A stretch of DNA of 6,795 nt, taken from NCBI GenBank assembly GCA_016296045.1, contig JAEDKB010000089.1:1-6795 (forward strand). Reading direction: 5' to 3'. The translations under genes and the position numbers were made by a program. Source of the stretch: Oscillospiraceae bacterium (GTDB lineage: Bacteria > Bacillota > Clostridia > Oscillospirales > Oscillospiraceae). Below the pieces are notes generated by a model. It did not search any database. It saw only the letters and a list, made by a program, of their open reading frames with translations, and was not told the origin of the DNA. Numbering within the stretch: the stretch's first letter is position 1; every line of letters begins with the position of its first letter. Of this stretch, positions 1-5,899 are shown piece by piece.

Positions 1-537
1 CTGGAGCTGCTGCCCTACAAGCTGAAAATGGCGGCCGTCATTACCACCGGCAGCGAGGTGTTCCACGGCCGGATTCAGGACGCTTTTACACCGGTGCTCG
101 TCAAAAAGCTAAAAACCTTTGGAATGGAAATGACCGAGCATGTAACCGTGGACGACGGCATGGAGCATATTGTGCAGGCCATTGCCGCCATGCGGAAAAA
201 GGACGTGGAGCTGATTCTCTGCACCGGCGGCATGAGTGTGGATCCTGACGATAACACGCCCGGCGCCATCAAGCGCAGCGGTGCCCGTATCGTCACCTAC
301 GGCGCGCCCGTGCTGCCGGGAGCCATGTTCCTGCTGGGCTATTTTGATGACGGCGTTCCCATCGTGGGACTGCCCGGCTGCGTAATGTATGCTAAGGCGA
401 CCGTATTTGATCTGGCGTTGCCGCGTATTGCGGCGGGCGTGGAGCTGGTAAAGCAGGATTTTGTGGAGATGGGCGAAGGCGGTCTGTGCCTCGGCTGCGG
501 CGAATGCCGCTATCCCATCTGCCCCTTCGGAAAGTGA
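1..537 (+). CDS. Molybdopterin-binding protein, C-terminal part (5' end outside window)
   Basis: The reading frame is open from the first base, so the gene starts upstream and only its last 178 codons are seen. The visible part is a MoCF/MoeA-type molybdopterin-binding fold. Counting from the Met codon at 28, there is a TGSE loop (residues 7-10), the CTGGMSVDPDD motif (65-75) with the Gly-Gly and acidic residues that family members use to bind molybdopterin and metal, and a GLPGC segment (114-118). The protein ends in a short cysteine-rich tail with C154, C157, C160 and C165, a CX2CX2CX4C pattern that could hold zinc or an Fe-S cluster; that is inference. The family works in the cytoplasm on molybdenum cofactor synthesis or insertion. 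A mogA-like gene follows after nine bases, so they are probably cotranscribed. It could be a MoeA homologue or a dedicated molybdopterin-binding protein; the missing N-terminus would decide. Confidence 0.88.
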   Translation: MELLPYKLKMAAVITTGSEVFHGRIQDAFTPVLVKKLKTFGMEMTEHVTVDDGMEHIVQAIAAMRKKDVELILCTGGMSVDPDDNTPGAIKRSGARIVTYGAPVLPGAMFLLGYFDDGVPIVGLPGCVMYAKATVFDLALPRIAAGVELVKQDFVEMGEGGLCLGCGECRYPICPFGK

Positions 538-546
538 GGAACGGAT

Positions 547-1035
547 ATGTTTACTGCCAGAGTGATCACCGTCAGCGACCGCAGCTATCGCGGCGAGCGC
601 CCCGATGCGGGCGGGCCGCTGGTAAAGGAGCTGCTGACGGCTGCCGGCTACGAGGTAGACGGTATCGTTGTTGTGCCGGATGAGGACGCGCAGATCCGTC
701 AAGCGCTGATGCAAGGCGCTGCCGAGGACATAGCTTTGATTGTCACCACGGGCGGCACCGGCTTTGCGCCCCGTGATGTAACGCCGGAAGCGACGCTTGC
801 CGTATGTACGCGCATGACACCCGGAATTCCGGAGGCAATGCGGGCGGCCTCCATGGCAATTACGCCCCGCGCAATGCTGAGCCGCGGTGTTGCCGGCATC
901 TGTGAACGCAGCCTGATTATCAACCTTCCCGGCAGCCCCAAGGCGGCAAAGGAGAATCTGGAGGCGGTGCTGCCGGCGCTCGAGCACGGATTGACGATGC
1001 TGCGCGGCAAGCCGATGGACTGCGCAAAGCTGTAA
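547..1035 (+). CDS. mogA: MogA/MoaB family molybdenum cofactor biosynthesis protein
   Basis: A complete 162-residue single-domain protein of the usual MogA/MoaB length. It has the N-terminal strand ending in SDR (residues 10-12), the TTGGTG motif (67-72) followed by R76, D77 and TPEAT (79-83), then GIPEAMR (93-99), a TPRAMLSRG helix (106-114) and the LPGSP loop (127-131). These are the molybdopterin-binding signatures of the family, whose members adenylylate molybdopterin before molybdenum insertion (MogA/Cnx1G role); the MoaB branch is very similar in sequence. The start is supported by GAGGA at 536-540, six bases before ATG, overlapping the stop of the preceding gene. This tight coupling suggests one operon with the upstream molybdopterin-binding protein. 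The family call is secure; the choice of MogA rather than MoaB is not. Confidence 0.93.
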   Translation: MFTARVITVSDRSYRGERPDAGGPLVKELLTAAGYEVDGIVVVPDEDAQIRQALMQGAAEDIALIVTTGGTGFAPRDVTPEATLAVCTRMTPGIPEAMRAASMAITPRAMLSRGVAGICERSLIINLPGSPKAAKENLEAVLPALEHGLTMLRGKPMDCAKL

Positions 1036-1045
1036 ATACAATAGA

Positions 1046-1079
1046 AAAGGGAGCGCCACGCGATTGTGGCGCTCCCTTT
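1046..1079. terminator. Rho-independent terminator shared by converging mogA and argS
   Basis: A perfect inverted repeat pairs 1046-1059 with 1066-1079 (14 bp, GC-rich core GGGAGCGCCAC) around a six-base loop. Flanking A and T runs lie on both sides, so it can end transcription from either direction. It lies 10 bases after the mogA stop and about 20 bases after the argS stop on the other strand, which fits a bidirectional terminator between converging genes. Confidence 0.9.
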
Positions 1080-1097
1080 CTTTATCGATCGTCAGAA

Positions 1098-2855
1098 TTA
1101 CATCCGATCCGGAGCGGAGAAGCCCAAAAGATCAATACATACCTCCAAAGCGCGCTTTGCAAGGCTGATGAGGGCAAGATAGCCGTTTTTCTTCTCTTCG
1201 TCCGGCTCGGTGAGAATGTGGGTTTCGTGGTAGAACTTGTTGACCGCGCCTGCCAGCTCATAGGCGTAGGCACAGACGGCGTTCGGCAGAGAATCGCGGT
1301 ATGCCATATAGAGCTGATCGGGCATCTGCGAGAGCATAAGCTGCAAAGCCTTTGCCTCCGCGCTGTCTGCCGGAGCGATGGAAAGGCCGGAAACCTCCGT
1401 GCCGCAGCGGTTCAGGATGGACTTGATGCGCACGATGGTATACAGCAGATACGGCCCCGTATTGCCTTCAAAGGAGGAAAAGCGTTCCAGATCAAAGATA
1501 TAATCCTTGGTTGCGAGGTTGGACAGATCGCCGTATTTCAGCGCAGCGATTGCAATGATCTTTGCGGTCTTTTTAGCTTCATCGGCATCGAGCGTCTGAT
1601 TTTCCAGAATCTTCTGCTCGACATAATTTGTGGTGTCGGCAATCAGCGTTTCCAGACGCATAACGCCGCCGCTGCGTGTTTTGAAGGGCTTGCCGTCCTT
1701 GCCGTTCATCGTGCCGAAGCCGATGTGCTGAAGCTCCGTGCCTTCGGGAACGATACCGCTCTTGCGTGCGGCGCGGAAGACCTGTTCAAAGTGCAGAGAC
1801 TGACGCTTGTCGGTCAGGTAGAGCAGCTTGTCGGGATGATAGTCCTGCATCCGCTGAACGATGGTGGCAAGATCGGTGGTGGCGTACAGCGTTGCGCCGT
1901 CGCTTTTTACGATAATGCAGGGCGGAATTTCTTTTTTGTCGCCCTCTTCGGCAACGGGGATGACCCTTGCGCCCTCGCTTTCCACCAGCAGACCCTTCTG
2001 CTCCAGCATTTGCAGCATCGGAGGAATATATTCCTCGGCATCGCTCTCGCCCTTCCAAATATCAAAGCTGACATTCAGATCGTCGTAATTGCGCTTGAGG
2101 TCGGCAACGGAAATTCGCATAATGTGCTGCCAGAGCGCGTAATAGCCGCGCTTATGCTGCTGCAAACAGACGGTTGCCTCATGTGCCTGCTCTGCAAAAT
2201 CTGCATCGACCTTGCTCTTGGCGCTGGCGGTGGGATAAATCTCCTCCAGCTCGGAGATCGTAAACGGTGCTTCCTCGGGGTATTCGCCGGTAAAGGAATC
2301 GTCAAAATAGGGAAGGTCGGGCTGACGCAGACGCAGCTCGGCAATGATGAGACCCATTTGCAGACCCCAGTCGCCCAAATGGATATCGCCGATCACGGTG
2401 TCACCGAAATAGCGATAGATCCGCTTGATGCTCTCGCCGATGATGGCGGAGCGCAAATGCCCGATGTGCAAGGGCTTGGCGACATTCGGACCGCCGTAGT
2501 CCAGCACGACGCGGCGGCCGGACGGCTCTCCGGTCACGCCCGGACGGTCACTGCGGCGCATCTGCTCGATATGCGCGGCAAGGAAGTCCTCACGCACACG
2601 CAGATTGATAAAGCCGGGATTGACGGCCTCGGCAGAGGAAAACACGCGGCTTTCGGATAAAAGCGCGACGACATCGTTTGCGATCAGAATGGGAGCCTTG
2701 TGTGCCGTTTTCGCGGCAGGCATGGCGCCGTTGCATTGAAATTCGCACAGGTCGGGGCGGTTAGAGACAGTAACCTTGCCGCAGGCAGGCTCGTAGCCCG
2801 CTTTTTCAAACGCCTCGCAGACCTCGGCGGATAATAAATCGATCAATTTTTTCAT
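1098..2855 (-). CDS. argS: Arginyl-tRNA synthetase
   Basis: A complete 585-residue class I aminoacyl-tRNA synthetase that charges tRNA-Arg with arginine in the cytoplasm. The order of parts is an N-terminal additional domain (about residues 1-90), then the catalytic Rossmann domain with GGPNVAKPLHIGHLRS (121-136, HIGH at 130-133) and GDWG (161-164). A degenerate KMSKS-equivalent loop, FKTRSGG, lies at 391-397, and the all-helical DALR anticodon-binding domain contains NTGPYLLYT (465-473). The C-terminus ends in the usual short P-x-R-M tail. The frame extends 73 codons upstream, but I start it at the ATG ending at 2855. There the sequence MKKLIDLL matches family N-termini, AAAGGAA lies about 10 bases upstream, and a good promoter (2908-2936) lies within the extension. 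It is transcribed alone and divergent from arcA. Confidence 0.96.
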   Translation of the reverse strand: MKKLIDLLSAEVCEAFEKAGYEPACGKVTVSNRPDLCEFQCNGAMPAAKTAHKAPILIANDVVALLSESRVFSSAEAVNPGFINLRVREDFLAAHIEQMRRSDRPGVTGEPSGRRVVLDYGGPNVAKPLHIGHLRSAIIGESIKRIYRYFGDTVIGDIHLGDWGLQMGLIIAELRLRQPDLPYFDDSFTGEYPEEAPFTISELEEIYPTASAKSKVDADFAEQAHEATVCLQQHKRGYYALWQHIMRISVADLKRNYDDLNVSFDIWKGESDAEEYIPPMLQMLEQKGLLVESEGARVIPVAEEGDKKEIPPCIIVKSDGATLYATTDLATIVQRMQDYHPDKLLYLTDKRQSLHFEQVFRAARKSGIVPEGTELQHIGFGTMNGKDGKPFKTRSGGVMRLETLIADTTNYVEQKILENQTLDADEAKKTAKIIAIAALKYGDLSNLATKDYIFDLERFSSFEGNTGPYLLYTIVRIKSILNRCGTEVSGLSIAPADSAEAKALQLMLSQMPDQLYMAYRDSLPNAVCAYAYELAGAVNKFYHETHILTEPDEEKKNGYLALISLAKRALEVCIDLLGFSAPDRM

Positions 2856-2876
2856 AGTAACACGATTCCTTTCGTT

Positions 2877-2892
2877 TCTGCCCTGCGGCAGA
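2877..2892 (-). other. Small hairpin in the argS 5' leader
   Basis: An inverted repeat of six bases (TCTGCC and GGCAGA) with a four-base loop lies between the predicted argS start of transcription and its ribosome binding site. It has no T-run and is not a terminator. It could stabilise the mRNA 5' end or tune translation; nothing more can be said. Confidence 0.4.
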
Positions 2893-2907
2893 CGGTTCGT
2901 ATTTGTT

Positions 2908-2936
2908 ATCATATCAAAAAAACACGGTGAAGTCCA
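2908..2936 (-). promoter_or_regulatory. Predicted sigma-A-type promoter of argS
   Basis: Read on the minus strand, a -35 box TGGACT (2931-2936) and a -10 box TATGAT (2908-2913) are separated by exactly 17 bases. They match the consensus at four and five of six positions. Transcription would start near 2900, giving a short leader of about 45 bases before the argS ATG. Confidence 0.65.
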
Positions 2937-3169
2937 TACCTGAGGGGGAAATAATTGCCATACGGCCTGCCGAAAAAAGAATCTGCGGTGCCGTCCTGTT
3001 TTATGCGCTGCGGCGCGATAAGCGGCTTTGGAGAAGTCCGTTCGGACAGATTGTATTTTCTTTCGATGCTGCAAGCGAGAAACGCGAAAATTGAATATTT
3101 ATCGAAAATATTTTGCATTTTACTGTATTTTTGGGGAAAGAGCGGAATTGCCGCTGAAAAAGTTTGGAA
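2937..3169. other. Intergenic stretch between the argS and arcA promoters
   Basis: There is no convincing gene here. Small open frames exist on both strands, but they lack ribosome binding sites and recognisable sequence. The left half is GC-rich with a 5-bp inverted repeat at 3036-3047 (GTCCG, TT, CGGAC). The right half from about 3085 is clearly AT-rich, as expected for control DNA. It contains an ARG-box-like site (3090-3107) and, on the minus strand, a T-box-like 14-mer (2984-2997), both described separately. Confidence 0.5.
3090..3107. promoter_or_regulatory. Putative ARG-box-like operator (ArgR/AhrC type)
   Basis: The left half is a perfect TGAAT followed by four A/T bases and AT. This matches the known ARG-box pattern (TGAAT, four A/T, ATTCA) except at two positions of the right half, where CG replaces TC. 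It lies about 63 bases upstream of the predicted arcA -35 and some 150 bases upstream of the argS promoter. Its place between two arginine genes gives it weight, but one imperfect site in AT-rich DNA can arise by chance. No argR gene is in the window. Confidence 0.35.
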
Positions 3170-3170
3170 A

Positions 3171-3198
3171 TTGGTTGCGTAATCACAACTTGTATGAT
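3171..3198 (+). promoter_or_regulatory. Predicted arcA promoter with overlapping imperfect palindrome
   Basis: A -10 box TATGAT (3193-3198, five of six) is preceded by a weak -35 TTGGTT (3171-3176, three of six) at a spacing of 16. A start near 3205 would leave a leader of about 30 bases. The -10 overlaps an imperfect palindrome (3182-3198): outer ATCA/TGAT and inner ACAA-C-TTGT. This is a possible operator, so the weak -35 may reflect activator or repressor control. The assignment is tentative. Confidence 0.45.
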
Positions 3199-3235
3199 AA
3201 ACTGGAGGAAAAACAAGAAAAGGAAGCTGTGAGCT

Positions 3236-4453
3236 ATGGCGATTCATGTGAAAAGTGAGGTAGGACCTCTGAAAAAGGTCCTGTTAAAGCGTCCGGATAT
3301 TGAACTGGAGCAGTTGGTGCCGAATTCGATGGAGCGGCTGCTGTTTGACGACATTCCCTATCTTCGCGGTGCGCAGAATGAGCATGATATCTTTGCGCAG
3401 ACCCTGCGCGATCAGGGCGTGACGGTGTGCTATCTGTCAGAGCTGACGGCGCAGACGCTGATGCGCAGCAGCGATTTGCGGGTGCGGTTCGTGGAGGACT
3501 TCATCAGCCGAAGCGGCTGCGTGGCGCAAAGCTACCGCGACGCGCTGACGGAGGTTCTGCTTGCCATTGCCGATCCGCACGAGCTGGTGCTGAAGACCAT
3601 GACGGGCGTTCGCTTTGACGAGCTGCCGCAGCACGGCACACGTTCTCTGGCGGCAATGCGAGGTGATCGTACGCATTTTGTGCTCGATCCGATTCCGAAT
3701 CTGTATTTTACACGCGACCCGTTTGCTTCCATCGGACACGGTGTTTCTTTGCACCATATGTATTCCGTTACGCGCAACCGTGAAACGATCTACAGTGAGT
3801 ATATTCTGCGCTATCATCCGGATTATGCGGGGAAGGTTCCGTTTTACTATACGCCGGCCGAGCCGTTTACCCTTGAGGGCGGCGATATTCTGAATCTGAG
3901 CGCATCGACGATTGCGGTGGGCATTTCCCAGCGCACAATGCCCGAAGCGGTGGAGCGGCTTGCCCAGAACATCTTTGCCGATGAAAGTGCGCAGATCTGC
4001 CGCGTGCTGGGCTTTGACATTCCCAGCACCCGTGCCTTTATGCATCTGGATACCGTTTTGACGCAGATTGATGTGGATAAATTCCTTGTGCATCCGTCCA
4101 TACTGGAATCCCTGCAAATTTTCGAGCTGACACCGGACGGCGGCAGGAATGTCAAGGTACGCCGTCTGGACGAGTCGCTGGAAACGGTGCTTGCGCAGGC
4201 GGTCGGCGCAGAAAGCATCAAGCTGCTCCGCTGCGGCGGCGGCGATCAGATTGCGGCGCAGCGTGAGCAGTGGAACGACGGCTCAAACGCCTTGTGCATC
4301 CGTCCGGGAACGGTGATTGCCTATGACCGCAACTATGTGACCAACGAGCTGATGGAAGCCGAGGGGATTGAAGTGCTGAGGATCCCCAGCGGAGAGCTTT
4401 CCCGAGGCCGAGGCGGTCCGCGCTGCATGAGCATGCCGCTGGTAAGAGAGTAA
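3236..4453 (+). CDS. arcA: Arginine deiminase
   Basis: A complete 405-residue protein of the usual length for arginine deiminase, which hydrolyses arginine to citrulline and ammonia as the first step of the ADI energy pathway. All catalytic elements of the guanidino-group-modifying fold are present. They are the FTRDP motif with R160 and D161, EGGD with E214 (214-217), HLD with H270 and D272, and the C-terminal RGRGGPRC with the nucleophile C397. The N-terminal VGPLKKVLLKRP (9-20) and the NEHD segment (48-51) are also typical. AGGAAG at 3221-3226, nine bases before ATG, supports the start. A stronger GGAGG at 3204 is too distant to serve this ATG. No arcB, arcC or arcD follows; a strong terminator closes the gene, so it looks monocistronic. 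The tail MPLVRE is slightly unusual after the active cysteine, but the gene appears intact. Confidence 0.97.
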   Translation: MAIHVKSEVGPLKKVLLKRPDIELEQLVPNSMERLLFDDIPYLRGAQNEHDIFAQTLRDQGVTVCYLSELTAQTLMRSSDLRVRFVEDFISRSGCVAQSYRDALTEVLLAIADPHELVLKTMTGVRFDELPQHGTRSLAAMRGDRTHFVLDPIPNLYFTRDPFASIGHGVSLHHMYSVTRNRETIYSEYILRYHPDYAGKVPFYYTPAEPFTLEGGDILNLSASTIAVGISQRTMPEAVERLAQNIFADESAQICRVLGFDIPSTRAFMHLDTVLTQIDVDKFLVHPSILESLQIFELTPDGGRNVKVRRLDESLETVLAQAVGAESIKLLRCGGGDQIAAQREQWNDGSNALCIRPGTVIAYDRNYVTNELMEAEGIEVLRIPSGELSRGRGGPRCMSMPLVRE

Positions 4454-4508
4454 CAATCAGACTGCCGATAAAGGCGCAAATCGTCAAAAGACTTTTTTGA
4501 CACGCGGT

Positions 4509-4547
4509 ATCGGTCGGTTTCCGAAGCGGAAGCCGACCGATTTTTTT
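4509..4547 (+). terminator. Rho-independent terminator of arcA
   Basis: A long stem pairs 4509-4523 with 4527-4541 (15 bp including one G-T wobble, core CGGTCGG/CCGACCG) around a three-base loop, followed by seven T at 4541-4547. It lies 56 bases after the arcA stop and is the strongest terminator in the window. Confidence 0.92.
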
Positions 4548-4650
4548 CAAAACAAGCGGCGCTGTAACGGAAAATCTCTGCCCACGGGCACATTTTTTGA
4601 CACATTACCGATCCCTCTCCGGCATATGCTTGATTGGAGGGGGTTTATCT
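4548..4650 (+). other. Upstream region of the DUF6512 gene
   Basis: This stretch must hold the promoter of the membrane-protein gene, because a terminator precedes it. A perfect -35 hexamer TTGACA is at 4597-4602, but no good -10 follows at 16-18 bases. The nearest candidate, TATGCT at 4625-4630, is 22 bases away. The promoter is therefore unresolved. The ribosome binding site GGAGGGGG is at 4636-4643, seven bases before the ATG. Confidence 0.4.
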
Positions 4651-5142
4651 ATGAAGAAACGGTATTTGATTGCATTTCTTGTGGCGGCGGCGGCAGGAAG
4701 CGCACTGCATTTTTTCTATGAGGTTCTGCCGAATCCGCTGACAGCGCTGATTTCGCCGGTCAATGAAAGCGTCTGGGAGCATTTGAAGCTGCTGTTCTGG
4801 CCGACGCTGTGCGCGGCATGGGTGCTCAGCATGGCAACGGCAGAGAAGCTGCGTCTGTGGAGCGGCTTTCTGCTGGCGCAGCTTGTCATGCCGGTTTTTC
4901 TGCTCTGCGCATACTATTTGCTCAAATGCGTGTTTCATTTGGAGGGCTTGCCGGTGGATCTTGCGCTGTATTTTATTACGATGGCAGGCGGCTTCCTGCT
5001 TGCGTATCTGGCTGCGAGGAGCCGGAAGCTCGAAAGTGCCGCGCCATGGCTGCTGCTGCCGGTCATGCTCTACGGTGCCAGCCTGATTCTGTTCACCTTT
5101 GCAGCGCCGCCCCTGCCTGTTTTCCGGCCGCCGATGGACTGA
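4651..5142 (+). CDS. DUF6512-type integral membrane protein, function unknown
   Basis: A 163-residue hydrophobic protein with about five predicted membrane helices (roughly residues 4-23, 44-61, 70-91, 101-121 and 131-151). Between the first two lies the motif SPVNESVWEHLKLLFWP (35-51), which I recognise from memory as the hallmark of the DUF6512 family in Clostridia. No biochemical role is known to me, and the neighbours do not suggest one. The frame is open to a TTG at 4597, but the ATG at 4651 is preferred because a strong GGAGGGGG precedes it and MKKRYL fits an N-terminus. Odd point: the protein stops at PLPVFRPPMD. A shift of one frame just before the stop would instead read DGLSGIYL, similar to the D-P-x-T-G-x-Y tail I recall for the family. 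The gene may thus carry a frameshift near its end, or the tail is simply divergent. The family call is fairly sure, the function unknown. Confidence 0.85.
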   Translation: MKKRYLIAFLVAAAAGSALHFFYEVLPNPLTALISPVNESVWEHLKLLFWPTLCAAWVLSMATAEKLRLWSGFLLAQLVMPVFLLCAYYLLKCVFHLEGLPVDLALYFITMAGGFLLAYLAARSRKLESAAPWLLLPVMLYGASLILFTFAAPPLPVFRPPMD

Positions 5143-5217
5143 GCGGCATATATCTTGTGTCGAAATTAGAATTTAAGCACTATTTTTCTCTGTTTCATGA
5201 AAAAATGAATTTTTTGG

Positions 5218-5247
5218 TTGACTTTTTGGGAGAAAATGCGCTATAAT
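5218..5247 (+). promoter_or_regulatory. Strong sigma-A-type promoter of the rpmH operon
   Basis: The -35 box TTGACT (5218-5223, five of six) and a perfect -10 box TATAAT (5242-5247) are 18 bases apart in AT-rich DNA. The start of transcription would fall near 5254, leaving a leader of about 78 bases before rpmH. A promoter this strong is expected for a ribosomal protein gene. Confidence 0.88.
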
Positions 5248-5250
5248 ACC

Positions 5251-5278
5251 ATAGCGCAAATATGTGCGATATTTTTTT
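5251..5278 (+). promoter_or_regulatory. Hairpin followed by seven T at the start of the rpmH leader
   Basis: Positions 5251-5258 pair with 5263-5270 (eight positions with one A-G mismatch and one wobble) around a four-base loop, followed after one A by seven T (5272-5278). The shape is that of an intrinsic terminator, but it begins at or before the predicted transcription start. It may act as an early attenuator or as a 5'-end stabiliser. Which one cannot be told from sequence. Confidence 0.5.
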
Positions 5279-5282
5279 GATT

Positions 5283-5305
5283 GCTACGATCTGTGATCGT
5301 TGAGC
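5283..5305 (+). other. Second hairpin in the rpmH leader
   Basis: A perfect six-base stem (ACGATC 5286-5291 with GATCGT 5295-5300) with a three-base loop can be extended by GCT/AGC across a two-base bulge. It ends 10 bases before the ribosome binding site AGGAGGT (5316-5322), so it could affect access of ribosomes to rpmH. No known leader class is recognised. Confidence 0.45.
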
Positions 5306-5331
5306 ATAATTTTACAGGAGGTGTACACGAG

Positions 5332-5466
5332 ATGCTGCGTACCTATCAGCCCAGAAAGCGCCATCGCGCAAAGGTTCATGGATTCCGCAAGAGAATGGCT
5401 ACCGCCAACGGCCGCAAGGTTCTTGCCCGCCGCCGTGCAAAAGGCAGAGCTGTTTTGTCCGCCTAA
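5332..5466 (+). CDS. rpmH: 50S ribosomal protein L34
   Basis: A complete 44-residue, highly basic protein, the normal length for L34, a small component of the large ribosomal subunit that binds 23S rRNA. It shows the family pattern throughout: TYQP (4-7), [16 protein letters not shown] (9-24), [14 protein letters not shown] (26-39) and the C-terminal LSA. The ATG at 5332 is preceded by a near-perfect AGGAGGT at 5316-5322. The frame is open further upstream, but no start there has a binding site and this one gives the conserved N-terminus. It is the first gene of the rpmH-rnpA-yidD-yidC operon and follows a strong promoter. Confidence 0.98.
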   Translation: MLRTYQPRKRHRAKVHGFRKRMATANGRKVLARRRAKGRAVLSA

Positions 5467-5506
5467 GGAGCCGTGACCGCACCATACTGTCTGAATGTCA
5501 ATCAGG

Positions 5507-5534
5507 GGCGAACGGAGGAGTATCTCTGTTCGCC
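5507..5534 (+). other. Stable hairpin between rpmH and rnpA
   Basis: Positions 5507-5517 pair with 5524-5534 (11 bp, one G-T wobble, outer part GGCGAAC/GTTCGCC) around a six-base loop. No T-run follows, so it is not a standard terminator. It lies 15 bases before the rnpA ribosome binding site. It may be an RNA processing or stability element that lets rpmH be expressed far more than rnpA, which is inference. Confidence 0.6.
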
Positions 5535-5560
5535 TTCGGTCTATCCGCGAGGAAAAAAGC

Positions 5561-5899
5561 ATGATCGTATCGCTGAAAGAAAATCACGTTTTTCGCCGCC
5601 TTTATCTGCGCGGTAAAAGCGCGGGAAATCGCTGCCTGATCGTCTATTGCCAGCCAAACCGCCTTGGCTTCAACCGCCTTGGACTGACGGTCAGCACCAA
5701 GCTCGGACATGCCGTTGTGCGCAATCGTATGCGCCGCAGACTGCGTGAGATCGTCCGTCTGAACGAGGCAAAGCTGCGCAGCGGCTATGATATTGTGATT
5801 GTTGCCCGCCGTGCCGCTTTAGAGGCGGATCATGCGGCGCTGACCAATGCGTTTTTGCGCGCCGCGGACAAGCTGGAGCTTATGGAGAAACAGCCATGA
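5561..5899 (+). CDS. rnpA: Ribonuclease P protein component
   Basis: A complete 112-residue basic protein that assists the RNase P RNA in removing 5' leaders from precursor tRNAs. It has the N-terminal [10 protein letters not shown] segment (11-20) and the strand GLTVSTKLG (41-49). The RNR signature follows, with basic helix [14 protein letters not shown] (50-63), and then GYDIVIVAR (75-83). Length and order are normal. The frame is open back to an ATG at 5495, but that ATG has no ribosome binding site and would add 22 residues not seen in the family. The ATG at 5561 has GAGGA (5549-5553) before it and gives the expected N-terminus. The stop overlaps the start of yidD, so the two are translationally coupled. 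Confidence 0.96.
   Translation: MIVSLKENHVFRRLYLRGKSAGNRCLIVYCQPNRLGFNRLGLTVSTKLGHAVVRNRMRRRLREIVRLNEAKLRSGYDIVIVARRAALEADHAALTNAFLRAADKLELMEKQP

Noticed and set aside
109..1059. A 316-codon open frame on the minus strand opposite the molybdenum cofactor genes
   Set aside because: It is antisense to two clear genes, has a low-complexity His/Arg/Gln-rich translation, and crosses the terminator at 1046-1079.
1218..2660. A 480-codon open frame on the plus strand opposite argS
   Set aside because: It is wholly antisense to a well-recognised argS, has no recognisable domain and no fitting ribosome binding site. Long antisense frames are common opposite GC-rich genes.
2856..3074. A 73-residue N-terminal extension of ArgS
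   Set aside because: The extension lacks ArgS similarity, and the promoter and ribosome binding site for the shorter start lie inside it.
3028..3258. A 76-codon frame upstream of and overlapping arcA
   Set aside because: It has no ribosome binding site, its composition follows the AT-rich control DNA, and it overlaps the arcA start out of frame.
3437..4117. A 226-codon open frame opposite arcA
   Set aside because: It is antisense to an intact arginine deiminase with all catalytic residues; its translation shows no family features.
5194..5216. A hairpin TTCAT/ATGAA followed by six or more T after the DUF6512 gene
   Set aside because: The stem is only five A/T-rich base pairs and probably too weak to terminate; the T-run also belongs to the AT-rich upstream part of the rpmH promoter.
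4809..5246. A 145-codon frame overlapping the DUF6512 gene
   Set aside because: Most of it is an out-of-frame shadow of the membrane protein. Only its end (from 5133) is of interest, as the possible frameshifted tail.
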